DNA of 64,000 nt, taken from Carettochelys insculpta. Lineage: Eukaryota; Chordata; Testudines; Carettochelyidae. The stretch spans positions 182,584,798-182,648,797 of the forward strand of contig NC_134138.1 in the NCBI RefSeq assembly GCF_033958435.1, written 5' to 3'. The notes below the pieces were generated by a model. The model made no database searches. It was not told the DNA's origin and saw only the letters and a program-made list of their open reading frames with translations. Position numbers and translations under genes: made by a program. Below, piece after piece: positions 40,207 to 51,229 of this stretch (position 1 is the first letter of the stretch; every line of letters starts with the position of its first letter).

Positions 40207-40599
40207 AGATCCCTCTCATCCTTTCAGCATCCATCCCACCCTTTTCTAAATCATAAAGATCAGCTAAACCCTCCTGATGATGGTATCTTATGAAAAGGTG
40301 ACCTTCAGCCCAGCCAGGTCATCTTGTCTGTAAAGTGGTCGTCAGAAACAGTTGGATAGAAGAGTGCTGAGGCAGGAGTCCAAGCTCATTAGGATGTTGA
40401 CTCATGGCTCTAGAGAGACTGACATTTCTGAGTACTTCCACTCAGCTTTACTAGCTAATTGATACCCTTTGTCCTTATGCTCTGTCTCTCACTGCTCGTG
40501 ATTTCAGTCTGAGACACCTGAAATGAAGCTACTGTGAGAGTGGAACCAATGGCAGAGAAATAGCTGGTGGAGGTGCACGGGGGCCCATGCAGCTTAGTG

Positions 40600-40928
40600 C
40601 AGGGTTTCTGAGCCCATGGGTTGCAACACAAGATATTGTTACCACAGTGCAGGGCCACTGAGCTCAGTTCCTCTCTCTAGGTGTTGCAGCTTGGTGTACC
40701 TGGATGCAGTGCTGCTTGGGTTTGGCTCAGCTGCCCCTCCCTCCATCATGATGATAGGGTTGTGGGGGGAACGGTGGCTAGGCCAAATTTGAATGGTGTT
40801 GTGATGCTGTGCACCTGGAGGGTGACCCCATGCGGTGTCACTCCCACAGATTTGGCCCAATCCACCAAGGCTGGAGCAATCCAAACAGTACTGCAATCTG
40901 GAGTTTGTGACTCCATGAGTAGGAACTG
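40600..40928. mobile_element. hAT-type MITE
   Basis: The left end CAGGGTTTCTGAGCCCATGG and the inverse right end CAGTTCCTACTCATGGAGTC fit the hAT terminus with a GTGGGTCACGAC-like block. An 8-base target duplication is not evident, so the boundaries are approximate. Confidence 0.5.
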
Positions 40929-41399
40929 AGCACAGCCAGGAGGGAGTGATTAATGTCATGATCTCCTCTTGATGTACCCTCACCTACAGCCTGGCAACAC
41001 CTCTTCTCCTGTACTTCCTGTCTGGCCCCATCCCACTCTCCCAATTTACTCTTACCCCACAGCTGTGTGACTCTTTCTTTTTCACACCAGACCTGAATTT
41101 GCAGCCTCTTCCGTCCTGAACCCCTTCCCACAGCCAGCCCCCTTTATCCTCTGCCCCACGTAGTCTGTGTGTCATGAACTGTGTGGGGTTTTTGAGCCTT
41201 CACATCTCAACCCTCACTTAGGCTCCTCTTTACTTATTTCATTCATCCAACCCCCCACTGAATCCCTAAACCGTTCTTCCCCCCAGTTTCTTTCCAAAAT
41301 TTCCAACTCCTTCTGTGCTACACCCCCTCCTCCAAGTATACCCACTTTGCTTTCAGACCTCAAAATTGTTCTCGCCACCTCTTACCCCCTTCCCTTCAT

Positions 41400-41449
41400 G
41401 GTGTGTGTGTGTGTGTGTGTGTCTGTCTGTCTGTCTGTCTGTCTGTCTG
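41400..41449 (+). repeat. (GT)n(CTGT)n microsatellite
   Basis: About eleven GT units run into about seven CTGT units. The short Cys/Val-rich open frames across it are artefacts. Confidence 0.95.
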
Positions 41450-42994
41450 GTCAGGGGAAGACCCCTCCTGCCAGTTGTGGTGGGGGAGAATTCTCAAGTA
41501 GTTTGTATCTGCCTGGAGTTCTGAAATATTAGTTCCAACACCTCCACTGGGCCTCTGTAGAGGGCAAATATGTGAGTAGAAAATGTTAATATTTCTTTGC
41601 TTCTGTGAAGCAGTTTAACGTTTTGAGAATTAAATGTTGTGTTGTACAGAGCAGTTGAATCACCATGTTTTGATGTGTATAATTCAGATTTGAGGGAGGA
41701 AGTCCACAACAGAAACCTGCAGTGGGGCCACCTTTGTGCTCTTCTGCCACTGGGTGGAATCGATGTGGTCATGCATGACATGAAAATTATGGTATCTCAG
41801 TCTTTGTAGTAGGGTGCTGAATAAAAAGGGAGAAAATACAGAGACAGGGTTTCCTCCTCTTTCGGCCCCACTGCCCTACTGAGATTTTTTAGAGCTGCTT
41901 ATGCCATTGCTATCTTCCAATGTAAACCACTTAACACGAAAGTGGGGAAAAAGATTCTTTTTATTAGTCATGCTGTAAGCCCTCTGTCCAACTTGCAATC
42001 TGGTGAACAATGTTGAAAGGCCAAGTTTAGGTATGTTGCTGTGAAAGGGTTAAGTCAAAAAAATACACTTACATGGTTGTAGGAATAAAGCTTTCTCTTT
42101 GATAATGTGTGTGGATTAGTCAAATGTGAAGAAAGAGAACATCTCTGTAGGCTAGGGTTTATCATTTTCATTCATCCTACTGGTGGGTGGCAGCGAGGGC
42201 TATCCATGAATTGTATATGGGAGGGGGGAAAAGGCTTATAACACATCTCAGTTTCCTTTTTAAAGTACCCATTTCCATAATGAGATCTGCTGGTGAAAAG
42301 TGCTACATAAGAGCCAGGTGGTATTATTTTTAATATTGTTGTATTGGGGAACACTGAGACAAAATGTAGACCTGGATGCATTCAATAAACAGTTGTGAGT
42401 CTCCAAATCTGGAGTGGTGTCTGTTAGTTTAAAAAGCATCTTGAAGTTTCAAGTCATATTCGTTTTTTTGTATGTTCTCACTTACATGAAATGGGGAGTG
42501 GAACCTGATAATGGCTGTACAAAAGAGGGTCCTACTTTGTGATCCTCTCTTTGGAGGGATCAGGTAGAGACAATTAAAAATGTTATTCAGTGAGTGCCAG
42601 TAAGTATAAATTAACAGTTTGCTTGAGTGCATGGAATGCACATATAGCTTTCTCAGTGGTGGTCTTGCCATTTCTTTACCATCCTACAGAGATCCACATC
42701 CAAAGGTCCCACCTCAGCATTCCATTCACAGTGTCTCAAGGCACTGGTCTCACAACAGCCTCTTCCATACAGCCTCAGCAAAGGAATCTTCTTGGATTGC
42801 AAGGTGTGTGTCAAAAGAACTGATAGCAAGTCATCTTCTAGGCACCCTGCCTTTAAGCGCTAAATTTCACGCTGAGACAGAGGGGACCCTGTGCCAAAGG
42901 CAGCAACAAACAGATTTTAGGCATGAATAACTGGTCGATTAAAACTAAGCTCACTTCTTTTTTTCTTTGTAGCATGTAGGATCTAACGAATATT

Positions 42995-43080
42995 GGGCAA
43001 ATTTTCAAACCTGGGTGCCTAAAGTTAGGTTCCCAAATTTGTTCATTTAAGCAGCTCGATTTCCAGATATGCTAAGGACT
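42995..43080 (+). repeat. old dispersed repeat fragment
   Basis: Contains GGGCAAATTTTCAAACCTGG and TGCCTAAAGTTAGGTTCCC, related in style to 37290-37440. Confidence 0.4.
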
Positions 43081-43539
43081 TGCACCTCTCGTTAAAGTCC
43101 TTAAAGTTAATTTTTATTTAAACTGAAGAAGATGAGAAGAGGATCAAGCTGTTAAATAAATATTATTTATTTCGCAGAACACACAAAGAAATAAAACACC
43201 AAGCCCTTGCATTTGAGTATTGCTTTTGTTGACACCAAAGCACAGGGGAACATCCTTGGGATTGTATCACCTTATTTTTGGGTTATGTGTGACTTTGGAA
43301 CTGCACCTGATTAATCTGTAGAATTTATAGACATATAATTGCATAGCAGGGTCTCACAACTGTTGTTTCAGGCTGGTGTATGACATTGTAATTGTATGTT
43401 ATTTTTAATGAACAGAACAGTGTAGTTACACTATGTAATGTTTGTTCACTAAAAGGGAAAAGAGGTGTTAAATCATTGTGTTCTTTGATGAATGGCTTGT
43501 ACACTGAAGAATAAATTGAACAAACTGGCATAGAGCTCA

Positions 43540-44110
43540 GTGAACATGAAATCAGCTATTAGAAGAAAGCTTGTGAACAAATTCTGAGCCTGATATGCAT
43601 CTTTTGATTAATGTCCTATCAATCATCCATAGTGGCTACCTTAGCTAAGTCATACTGTAATCATTCATGGTTGCTTACAGGAACAGTGGCAGGGACTGTA
43701 AGGCTGCAATAACTGAATATTATTACTGATTTCTTCCTAACTCTTGCTGTGAACAATTACTGTTTTCACTACATTCCTGCCTCCCTCTATTAAAAGAATA
43801 CAATGCAAAATGAAAGACGAGTTCCTCAAATACTGGTAAAATTCTCCCAGGGTATTCTCAATAATAGTCTGTCCTACATGGACAAACTATTGTAATGTGG
43901 AGTTCTCACCAGGAATAATAGTAAGGTAATCACATTGAAGCCTTCTTTTTATGGATTGTAGTCAAACAGACAAAACGTATAGTCAGATTAATGAACACAG
44001 AATTACTACTTAAAATGTCTGAAATGATTTGAATTATTTTTATCTAAATGTTTTCAGTTAATGTGCTTAACAGTGACAATAATTAAGACTCCGGACTTTA
44101 AATGTGCATT
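43540..44110 (+). promoter_or_regulatory. candidate conserved noncoding element, intron 7
   Basis: A long repeat-free block with TTTTGATTAATGTCCTATC, AATCATCCATAGTGG, GTAATCATTCATGG and AATACAATGCAAAATGAAAG. The density of homeobox and POU-like cores is high. GLI3 introns are known for such enhancers; identity with a known one was not tested. Confidence 0.4.
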
Positions 44111-44221
44111 AAATCCATCTTTGACATTACAAGAAACCTCTGTTGCTGCAAGTTACTTTATTTTACACATGTACGCATCCAGATGTGTTTAATTTGCCTT
44201 TAATTGATTCTACTTTAAAGA

Positions 44222-44224
44222 AAT

Positions 44225-44250
<26 letters not shown>
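44222..44250 (+). repeat. (AT)n(AC)n microsatellite
   Basis: Alternating AT runs into alternating AC. Confidence 0.95.
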
Positions 44251-44255
<5 letters not shown>

Positions 44256-44404
44256 GTGACTATCTTTTTTTTTGCTTGCGTGATTGCAAACCACTGGCAA
44301 ATGCTTACAAGGATTCCCCATAGTCTTGTGAGAGGGTTTAGCTCCAAACAATTCATTTCCAAAGCATGGCACAGAAAAATGGTTTGGCACTACCTATAGT
44401 AGAG

Positions 44405-44690
44405 AGATCTTTAGACGGCAGCGTAATATCCTCACAACTCACTGTAGTCTGGGGAAAAACAGTGGGGTAATGAAGTGATGACATCTATTAGCATGCATAA
44501 TGGGCTTTAATAGACATTTAGTGTTGTTTAACTAGAAGACGGAGAAGTGCTTTCCCATTGGAATATTTCTACATTGAAACACATTGATCACCAATTTCAG
44601 AGGGGAAAGGTTAATCCATCAGTTTCTGTAACCAAACGGGACTGATGGAAATTCTTTAGGTGACATTCTGGATGAACTGAGCTTTCCATC
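44405..44690 (+). promoter_or_regulatory. candidate conserved noncoding element near exon 8
   Basis: Repeat-free, with GATGACATCTATTAGCATGC, ATAATGGGCTTTAATAGAC and ACATTGATCACCAATTTCAG. It lies about 600 bases before exon 8. Regulatory role is inference. Confidence 0.35.
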
Positions 44691-45276
44691 TTTACAAACA
44701 AATGAGTGATATGACAAGCATGTTGTTCAAAACACATTTAACCAATTGATTTTCTCTCCTCTTGTAATAAGATCTCGAGACATATGAACAAGCGTAGCAT
44801 GAGCCAAGAATAAAGGAATTGCTTTGTACATGAAAACGTACAGAACTACTTATCAATAGAAGTCCTAAAAAACATGTAATCACCCATTCTTTTTCTTTGT
44901 ATAAAGTTTGTTATTGTAATAAATAGCTGTTATTGAACTCCATCCCTCTTATTTCAGGTTTTCTGAATCTCATTCCAGGCAGCTTTCTGTGCATTGTTGG
45001 TAATTGGGAGTTTTTTCAGTGGAAGGTTGGCAATATTATATTTTGCTATAATGTCACTTTTGCTTTCAGTCATCAGCTTTACCCAGCATTGGATTTAATA
45101 GCAATGTTTACTATTTGTTTAGGGGTGGGGTGAGGTAGTGGGGCAGGAAAATGTGAAAGAAAGGGTTAGTTTTCTGCCAATGCTATTTCAATAGCTGGAA
45201 ATGTAAACTCACTGTACAATTCAGCACAGTGGACCTAATCTTTTTTGTTTGTTTCTGTTTTTCCTCCCCAATTCAG

Positions 45277-45493
45277 TCCTGCTCTGAGTTTCACTTACCC
45301 TCCCACTCCGGTGTCCCTCCAGCAAATGCATCAGCAAATTTTAAGTCGTCAGCAAACCCTAGGTTCGGCCTTTGGACACAGCCCTCCACTCATCCATCCT
45401 GCCCCAACTTTTCCCACCCAGAGACCTATGCCAGGTATCCCTAGTGTCCTGAACCCCGTCCAGGTCAGCTCTGGTCCTTCCGAGTCTGCACAG
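45277..45493 (+). CDS. GLI3: GLI3 exon 8
   Basis: The exon is 217 nt between CCAATTCAG and the donor GTGAGA. The human exon is 214 nt as I recall, and the extra codon lies in VSLQQMHQQ, where human has VSLHMHQQ. The protein continues [34 protein letters not shown] and [19 protein letters not shown], ending [14 protein letters not shown] on a whole codon. This linker lies between the SUFU motif and the zinc fingers and has no catalytic role. Changes are conservative and in frame. The acceptor tract is T-rich and the donor is good. Confidence 0.96.
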
Positions 45494-45561
45494 GTGAGAG
45501 CAAACGGCAAACTATGCACCTTGTTAATGTACAAAAGAAAATAAATTACAGTGTCATGTTA

Positions 45562-45730
45562 AGCATTAGAAGGGTAGCCGTGTTAGTCTGGATCTGTAAT
45601 AGCAACGAAGGGTCCTGTAGCACCTTATAGACTAACAGAAAAGTTTTGAGCACGAGCTTTCGTGAGCAGAGACTCACTTCATCGGATGCTGGTCATGGAA
45701 ATCTGCAGGGGCAGGTATAAAAAAAAAAAG
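45562..45730 (-). mobile_element. Penelope-like short repeat with target duplication
   Basis: A perfect 11-base duplication GTGTCATGTTA flanks it (45551-45561 and 45731-45741). The body holds GGTAGCCGTGTTAGTCTGG, AGCACCTTATAGACTAAC and GAGCTTTCGTGAGCAGAG. The minus strand shows a hammerhead-like core CCGATGA (45679-45685), a paired stem and GAAA (45658-45661). An A run lies at the right end. Confidence 0.85.
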
Positions 45731-46166
45731 GTGTCATGTTAGCAATTAATCACTACGGTCACTGAGAACCATGGATAACAACTTTCTTGCAGCTCTGGTG
45801 TTTGCAATCCTTTAGTATAAATCACAGGAGTTTGTGTTTTCTGATTGGTAAAATACTTTCTGTCCCTCATAAATATTTCAGTGGCTCCTCATTTCCAACT
45901 GTCTCTCCTGAATCAGACAACTTACGCCAGGTGAGGAGCGGAGGAGGAGGGAAAGCATGGAGGAAAACACAGCAGTTTAAAGCTAGGAGCTGCACATTCC
46001 CAAATCAGGCTGAATACAATGGCTATACACATGTAGGGTGAGATTCTACTCTGCAGCCCAGTGTAATTCTGGAGGAACTTCATTGATTACCTAAGATTCT
46101 TTACTGATTCGGGCTGAGTTTGATTTATTGGACCTGGATTGTCACTGGAGTTGACTTGACACATAG

Positions 46167-46474
46167 TGGCCGTTTCTACACATGGCAAAGTGGCATGCTA
46201 ATACACAGCCCAAAATATGCTAATGAGGCACAGATGTAAATTCCTGGCACCTCATCAGCATAACGTCACATGAAAATTTTTGGGAAGAATGGGCCTTCTG
46301 GAAGATCCCCCAGGGGCTGTGGTTCTACATGCTGTTTTGGAGTCCAGAAGAGCTTCTTCCAAACTCCAAATCATGACCTTATGCTAATGAAATACCGGGA
46401 ACTTACATCGTCACCTCATTAGCATATTTTGGACCGTTTATTAGCACCAAAAGTGGCATGTGAAGAAACGGCCA
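46167..46474. mobile_element. palindromic MITE with TGGCCGTTTCT ends
   Basis: The left end TGGCCGTTTCTACACATGGC matches the inverse of the right end, TGGCCGTTTCTTCACATGCC. Similarity continues inward with CAAAATATGCTAATGAGG in both arms. No coding sequence. Confidence 0.78.
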
Positions 46475-46544
46475 GTTGGAATAGTGCAGCAGTGAATCGG
46501 GCTGATATTTTGAATTCTTGATGGTTTATGTTATTGATAATTAT

Positions 46545-46936
46545 AGCTACATTTACACTGGCCCCTCCCTTTCTGAAGGGACATGCAAATGCAGAGGATC
46601 AGAAGTGCAAACGGCGCTAATTTGCATATTCCGTGCCTCATTTGCATAATGATGACCACTGGCTATTCTAGAAGAGCTGCTGTTGAAATGCAAAACAGCT
46701 GGTCTCCCCTTTCCCCCCCACCCCTGGGAAGGGTAGTGCTTTTGAAAGGGGTGCTTCCTTTTGAAGGAACCCGGTCTACCCAGCTGTTTTGCATTTCGAA
46801 AGCAGCTGTTCGGGAATGGAGCATGGTTGTTATGCAAATGAGGCGCTGAATATGCAAATCAATGTCCCCTTTGCAGTTTCGATCTGCTGCATTTTCATGC
46901 CCCTTTGAAAGGGAGAGGCCATTGTAGACATAGCCT
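46545..46936. mobile_element. palindromic MITE with GGCTAYRTYTACA ends
   Basis: The left end AGCTACATTTACACTGGCCC and the inverse right end GGCTATGTCTACAATGGCC frame about 390 bases. Both arms have CTCCCTTT, ATGCAAAT and GCAAAACAGCTG-type blocks, so the element can fold on itself. It lies 71 bases from the previous MITE. Confidence 0.8.
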
Positions 46937-47931
46937 GTTTGTTTTTAGTATGCCCTAGAGTTGTTCCTTGTATTGGAGCTAATTACTGCAAGTGGGTCTA
47001 CCTGGACAAACCCCAGGAGAATCCTCGCTGAGTTTAATGAGCCTTCAGGCAGATTCAGAGGTGCACCCAGCACATCCATTTGCAGATTCTAGCATTCAGA
47101 ACAGCCAGGGCCAACCTTATTGGTAGGCAATATGAGCAGCTTTCCACAGCACTGTGGTCAGTGGGATGCCCTGGTCAAGAGACCAGGTGTGGAGCAGGTG
47201 TGGGATAAGAGGCCACACAAGGCAGCTTGTGGCAATTGGGGTAAGCAGTGGGTGCCAGAGCGCTAAAATACCAGTTCGCCCAGTGCTCCATTTACCCTAC
47301 CCAGTACTCAGAACACCCTGAGGTACAAGGAATGAAACCCTGGCCCTGCAGATATCTGAGAAATTTTTTCACTGACTACAGTGGAGCCAGGATTTCTCCC
47401 AATTTTGTATTTGTTTGTTTGTTTGTGGCCTATGGCTTTGTATTAACTCTCAGATCTTCTCCATATCCCACCACTATAATGTGCAGAAATATGGTGAGTG
47501 TCTAGCCCCACATATAGAATAAATATAAATCCCTTCTTATAAGTCAATGTATATTCTTCTCACGCTGATTGCATCTAGTGCACAAAGTCATTTCACATTT
47601 CAAAATGTTAATCACCTTCTTGAAGTCATAATTTTGTGGAATATTGACTCCTTATTACCCTCCACATCCTGATAAAATCAACAAGGGTTTATAGTAGTTA
47701 CACAGTGTGTTTCACTTATATTTTTCCCTCTCCATTACAAGTTTGAATGAGGCAGCTATTTTGCAAGTTATTGCTATGTAACTGAATACAGTATAATGGC
47801 ATAGTCAACATAATTAACAATGGAGCATCTCCAAACTGAGTTGTATAGCAGCTTTTCCATAGTTCTGTTTAAAGCTCTTTGTATTTATCGCAGTCTACTT
47901 TTGTCTTTTTGGGGAACAATGCCTGCAGCAG

Positions 47932-48045
47932 AATAAACCCACAAGTGAATCTGCAGTGAGCAGCACTGGGGATCCAATGCACAACAAGCGTTCCAAGATA
48001 AAGCCAGATGAGGACCTGCCTAGTCCAGTTGCAGGAAATATGCAG
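47932..48045 (+). CDS. GLI3: GLI3 exon 9
   Basis: The exon is 114 nt, equal to human coding exon 9 as I recall, and both boundaries fall between codons. The acceptor reads TGCAGCAG and the donor GTATGG. The protein includes [20 protein letters not shown] and [18 protein letters not shown]. It is part of the linker just before the zinc-finger domain. The tail PVAGNMQ differs from the human PGARGQQ as I recall it, a normal amount of change here. The CAGCAG acceptor leaves open a one-codon alternative (an extra Gln). No damage is seen. Confidence 0.95.
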
Positions 48046-48385
48046 GTATGGCATAAGTGTGTCATTTATCAAACTTCCATCTCACTGCCGGGCAGGAGGT
48101 GCATCTTATTGGTAGCACATTTGAAGGCTTTCTGCCCGTTTGTGGCCCTTGGCTTAGGATACCTGGAGGCACATACACATACACGCTGACTTAATCTGTG
48201 ATACCTAGGGATGATTACAGAATCAAACATGAACAGCTCTGACCTGGCGGGCTTTGCTAGAGGGAAGGGTGTGGTGAGATGTGCATCTGTGTATGTCTTT
48301 AGAAGAGCGTTCAGTTCTCTGCTTCCTCTGGTGTATTAGCTGATGAAAGGTGAACCTGAAGGACGTAGACCCTGCTTCAGCGGAG

Positions 48386-48921
48386 TACCGCATATACTCA
48401 TTCATATGCAAAATATTTGTGGTAGGAAAGCGAATCATCAAAGAGTGGGGGGTCAGCTTATCAATGGGTCAGCAAAACACTGGCTCCCAGCCTGTCTGGG
48501 TGAGCTACTGGTGCATGGGGAGGTTTTGTTTACCCCTAGAGCATTTTCAGGCAATGAGACCCTTAGTTCTCCATGCCTGCAATTTGCTGTTTCCAGGCAA
48601 TGGGAGCTGCAGGAAGCAACGTGGGCCGAGGGACATACATGCTGGCTGCCACATCCCACCACTCCCATTGCCCAGGAAATGAGAATTGCAGACACTGGGA
48701 GCTGCAGAGCTCTGTGCCTGCAGACACTCCAGGTAAATCAAATGTGCTGGGGCTCCAGTGGCTTACCCTGATGGGCTGGGAAGCAATGTTTGCCAACCCT
48801 GAAGTATAGGTGGTTCTTATGAAAGCGTCACAGTGTTTTGCCATTTTTGCTTATTCATCTTGGCGGGGGATGGAGGGAGTTGGCTTATATACAAATTGGC
48901 TAATGAACAAATTATATGGTA
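48386..48921. mobile_element. DNA transposon, ACCRTATAY ends
   Basis: The left end TACCGCATATACTCATTC and the inverse right end TACCATATAATTTGTTC, followed by AAGCCAACTCCC-like text, frame about 530 bases. The open frames at 48343-48844 lie mostly inside and have no domain. Confidence 0.6.
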
Positions 48922-49029
48922 TTTAAGCATATGCTGCAAGTTGCGCACATACTTAAATCCCATTGACTTTAACTGGACTTAGCATGTGCTTAAATGCATT
49001 ACAGATCCAGGGCTTTCAAACTCTGAGTC

Positions 49030-49130
49030 TGTTCTCATTTTCAGTGCTTTCTTACCAGCAAAACTTATTGCCTTCAGTAGAGTTACTCCTGATTTACACC
49101 AAGATAGGTGAGAGCAGAATCAGGTCCTCA
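49030..49130 (+). repeat. old dispersed amniote repeat fragment
   Basis: Contains GTAGAGTTACTCCTGATTTA, CACCAAGATAGGTGAGAGCA and GAATCAGGTCC. Related to 13760-13850 and 54940-55015. Confidence 0.4.
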
Positions 49131-49540
49131 GTCTTCTCAGAGAATCCATAAAACCCAAACCAATCCCCACTTCCAGCCTGCATGGGGATTTGAAGTGGAA
49201 CATCGCAGGACTTCATAATCTGAAACAAATGTTTAGAAAGACCCCGAACATCTGACTTTTGGTCTGAGCAAGTCGTAAGCTAGGGCAAATGGGACTCTCC
49301 TAGGAACTTAATCTATACATTAAATACAAAAAACACACCACCAGACACATATGCATGTTGTGGAAAGAAACCAAACAAGTCCATCAAGCATCCTTAAAAT
49401 TATCAGTGTAATTTTGGAAGCAGTTTCATATGCCAAGCCTATTATGGAATTCAGCATTGAAGCACGTTTCAGCTTGGTGATGAGCTTGCTTTGCAAACAT
49501 AGTTATTATATTTGATCCTATATCCCATATCCTTTCTCAG

Positions 49541-49958
49541 AGGCTATGTCTACACGAGAGGCTCTTCCTGGCAAAACTGAGCTTTTGTTGGGAAAAACCA
49601 CAGTCGACTCCACACAAATGCGCTTTGTCGACAGTCTGTCAACAAAACACAGAACATCCTCTCCCCTTCCAGGTATAACACTTCTCTCAACAGTGTTCTG
49701 CCAAGAAGACAGCCACTCTGGGGCTCTTTTGGCAACAGACAGGACTTCTGGTTCACCAGGTAGCCTTGTTTGCAGAGCTTCTGGTCAGCTGTTCTGTTGA
49801 GAGAGGGCCGGGCAGTCGGGCTGCTCTCTGCCCACAGAGCAGATTGCTCTTTTGGTCCGCTTTTATGCGTGGCTGCAGTCTGTTGACAGAAATTTGTCCA
49901 GGAAGTCCTTTCTGACAGTGACTTCTGTCGACAGATGCATCTCTTGTAGGCGTAGCCA
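49541..49958. mobile_element. MITE, GGCTAYGYCTACA family
   Basis: The left end AGGCTATGTCTACACGAGAG and the inverse right end GGCTACGCCTACAAGAGATG frame about 420 bases. Inside are GTCGACAGTCTGTCAACAAA and its approximate inverse, showing a palindromic design. Confidence 0.72.
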
Positions 49959-50017
49959 GAGTGAATAACCTCTCACTCAGTAATAATCCCATTGAAATAA
50001 TTGCGATGGCCCTTGTA

Positions 50018-50532
50018 CAGTAAGGTCTCCGAGTATGCGAATTCAGAGTGCACAATCCCACTCTTAGCAGCTGACCCCCGATTCAAACTTTATACAGTAA
50101 GCCCTCCAGATACACCCAGACGCAGGGTGGGGAGGAGATCCCTCTGTCAAAAGGGAACATCTTCACCTAAGTGCTGCTGGCTGTGGAGGTTGGGGGGGGA
50201 CTCCAGCCACTGCTTTGTGCCCTGGCTCCAGCCACCGCCACTTACCCTGGCTCCAGCCTCCACCACAGCCCTTGGCTCCAGATACTGCTGTGCACCCCAG
50301 CTGCAGCTACCACCACGCACCCCGGCCCCAGCCCCAGCCCCCATGGCCCCAGCTCCAACGCCAGCAAACCCGGCTCAACTCCATCCCCCGCATCTACTCC
50401 TGCAGCCCTGACCCACCACAGGCTTAACCCCCCCCATCCCCCTCCCATACCCCAATCCACTGACTTACGCAAATTTTGGGGTACACAAGGGTTGCATGGA
50501 ACACAACCCTCACATATCTTGGGGGATTAATG
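50018..50532. mobile_element. Tigger-like MITE with duplicated left end
   Basis: The left end reads CAGTAAGGTCTCCGAG after TA (50016-50017), and a second start CAGTAAGCCCTCC follows at 50095, also after TA. The right end, inverted, reads CATTAATCCCCCAAGATATG. The C-rich interior, with CAGGCTTAACCCCCC, is shared with 961-1403. Ala/Pro-rich open frames at 50001-50530 are by-products of this composition. Confidence 0.65.
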
Positions 50533-50995
50533 TAATTAAAACACTGTTTAACCCAAGTATTGGGAACCAAGCCCATTAAGGTTTTATTTTCATTTATTTC
50601 ATCATGACTCCGAGATATTTTTCAGGAAGTTTTAACCCTTCACCTCCCTTCTTCTCCTCACCCTCTTCCATCTCTACATGATATAGAATGCCAGTGGCCT
50701 TGGGTAATCTGGGATATGATCTGCCTTTTCTCTTTTCCTCTTCCATCAGTCTGTGTAACCAGGCATCCTGTGAGGAGGTTCCTGTAGAATGACCTGCACT
50801 GGATACTTCCAGAAAATATACATTTATGAAAAGGGAGTCAATTTTTAGAGAAATAGCCTATCTCTACTGGCTGGTATACAAGGCCCACGGGGAGGCTTCT
50901 GCATTTTATCTGAATGTGGGTAACGAGTTGAATCAAGTGTAAATTAATCCAACCTGGGCTTTTCTTTCTGCAACTTTCCTTTAATGTTAAAATAA

Positions 50996-51229
<234 letters not shown>

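Larger units (their letters stand above)
45494..47931 (+). other. GLI3: GLI3 intron 8
   Basis: A 2.4-kb intron crowded with mobile elements: a Penelope insertion 69 bases from the exon 8 donor (45562-45730), two MITEs 71 bases apart (46167-46474 and 46545-46936), and a possible hAT end near 47105. The segment 47130-47900 shows nothing definite. The acceptor is TGCAGCAG. Confidence 0.85.

Noticed and set aside
47105..47180. Possible hAT left end (CAGGGCCAACCTTATTGG)
   Set aside because: No matching right end or target duplication was found, so it is not listed as a feature.
50001..50530. Ala/Pro-rich open frames
   Set aside because: They come from the C-rich interior of a Tigger-like MITE.
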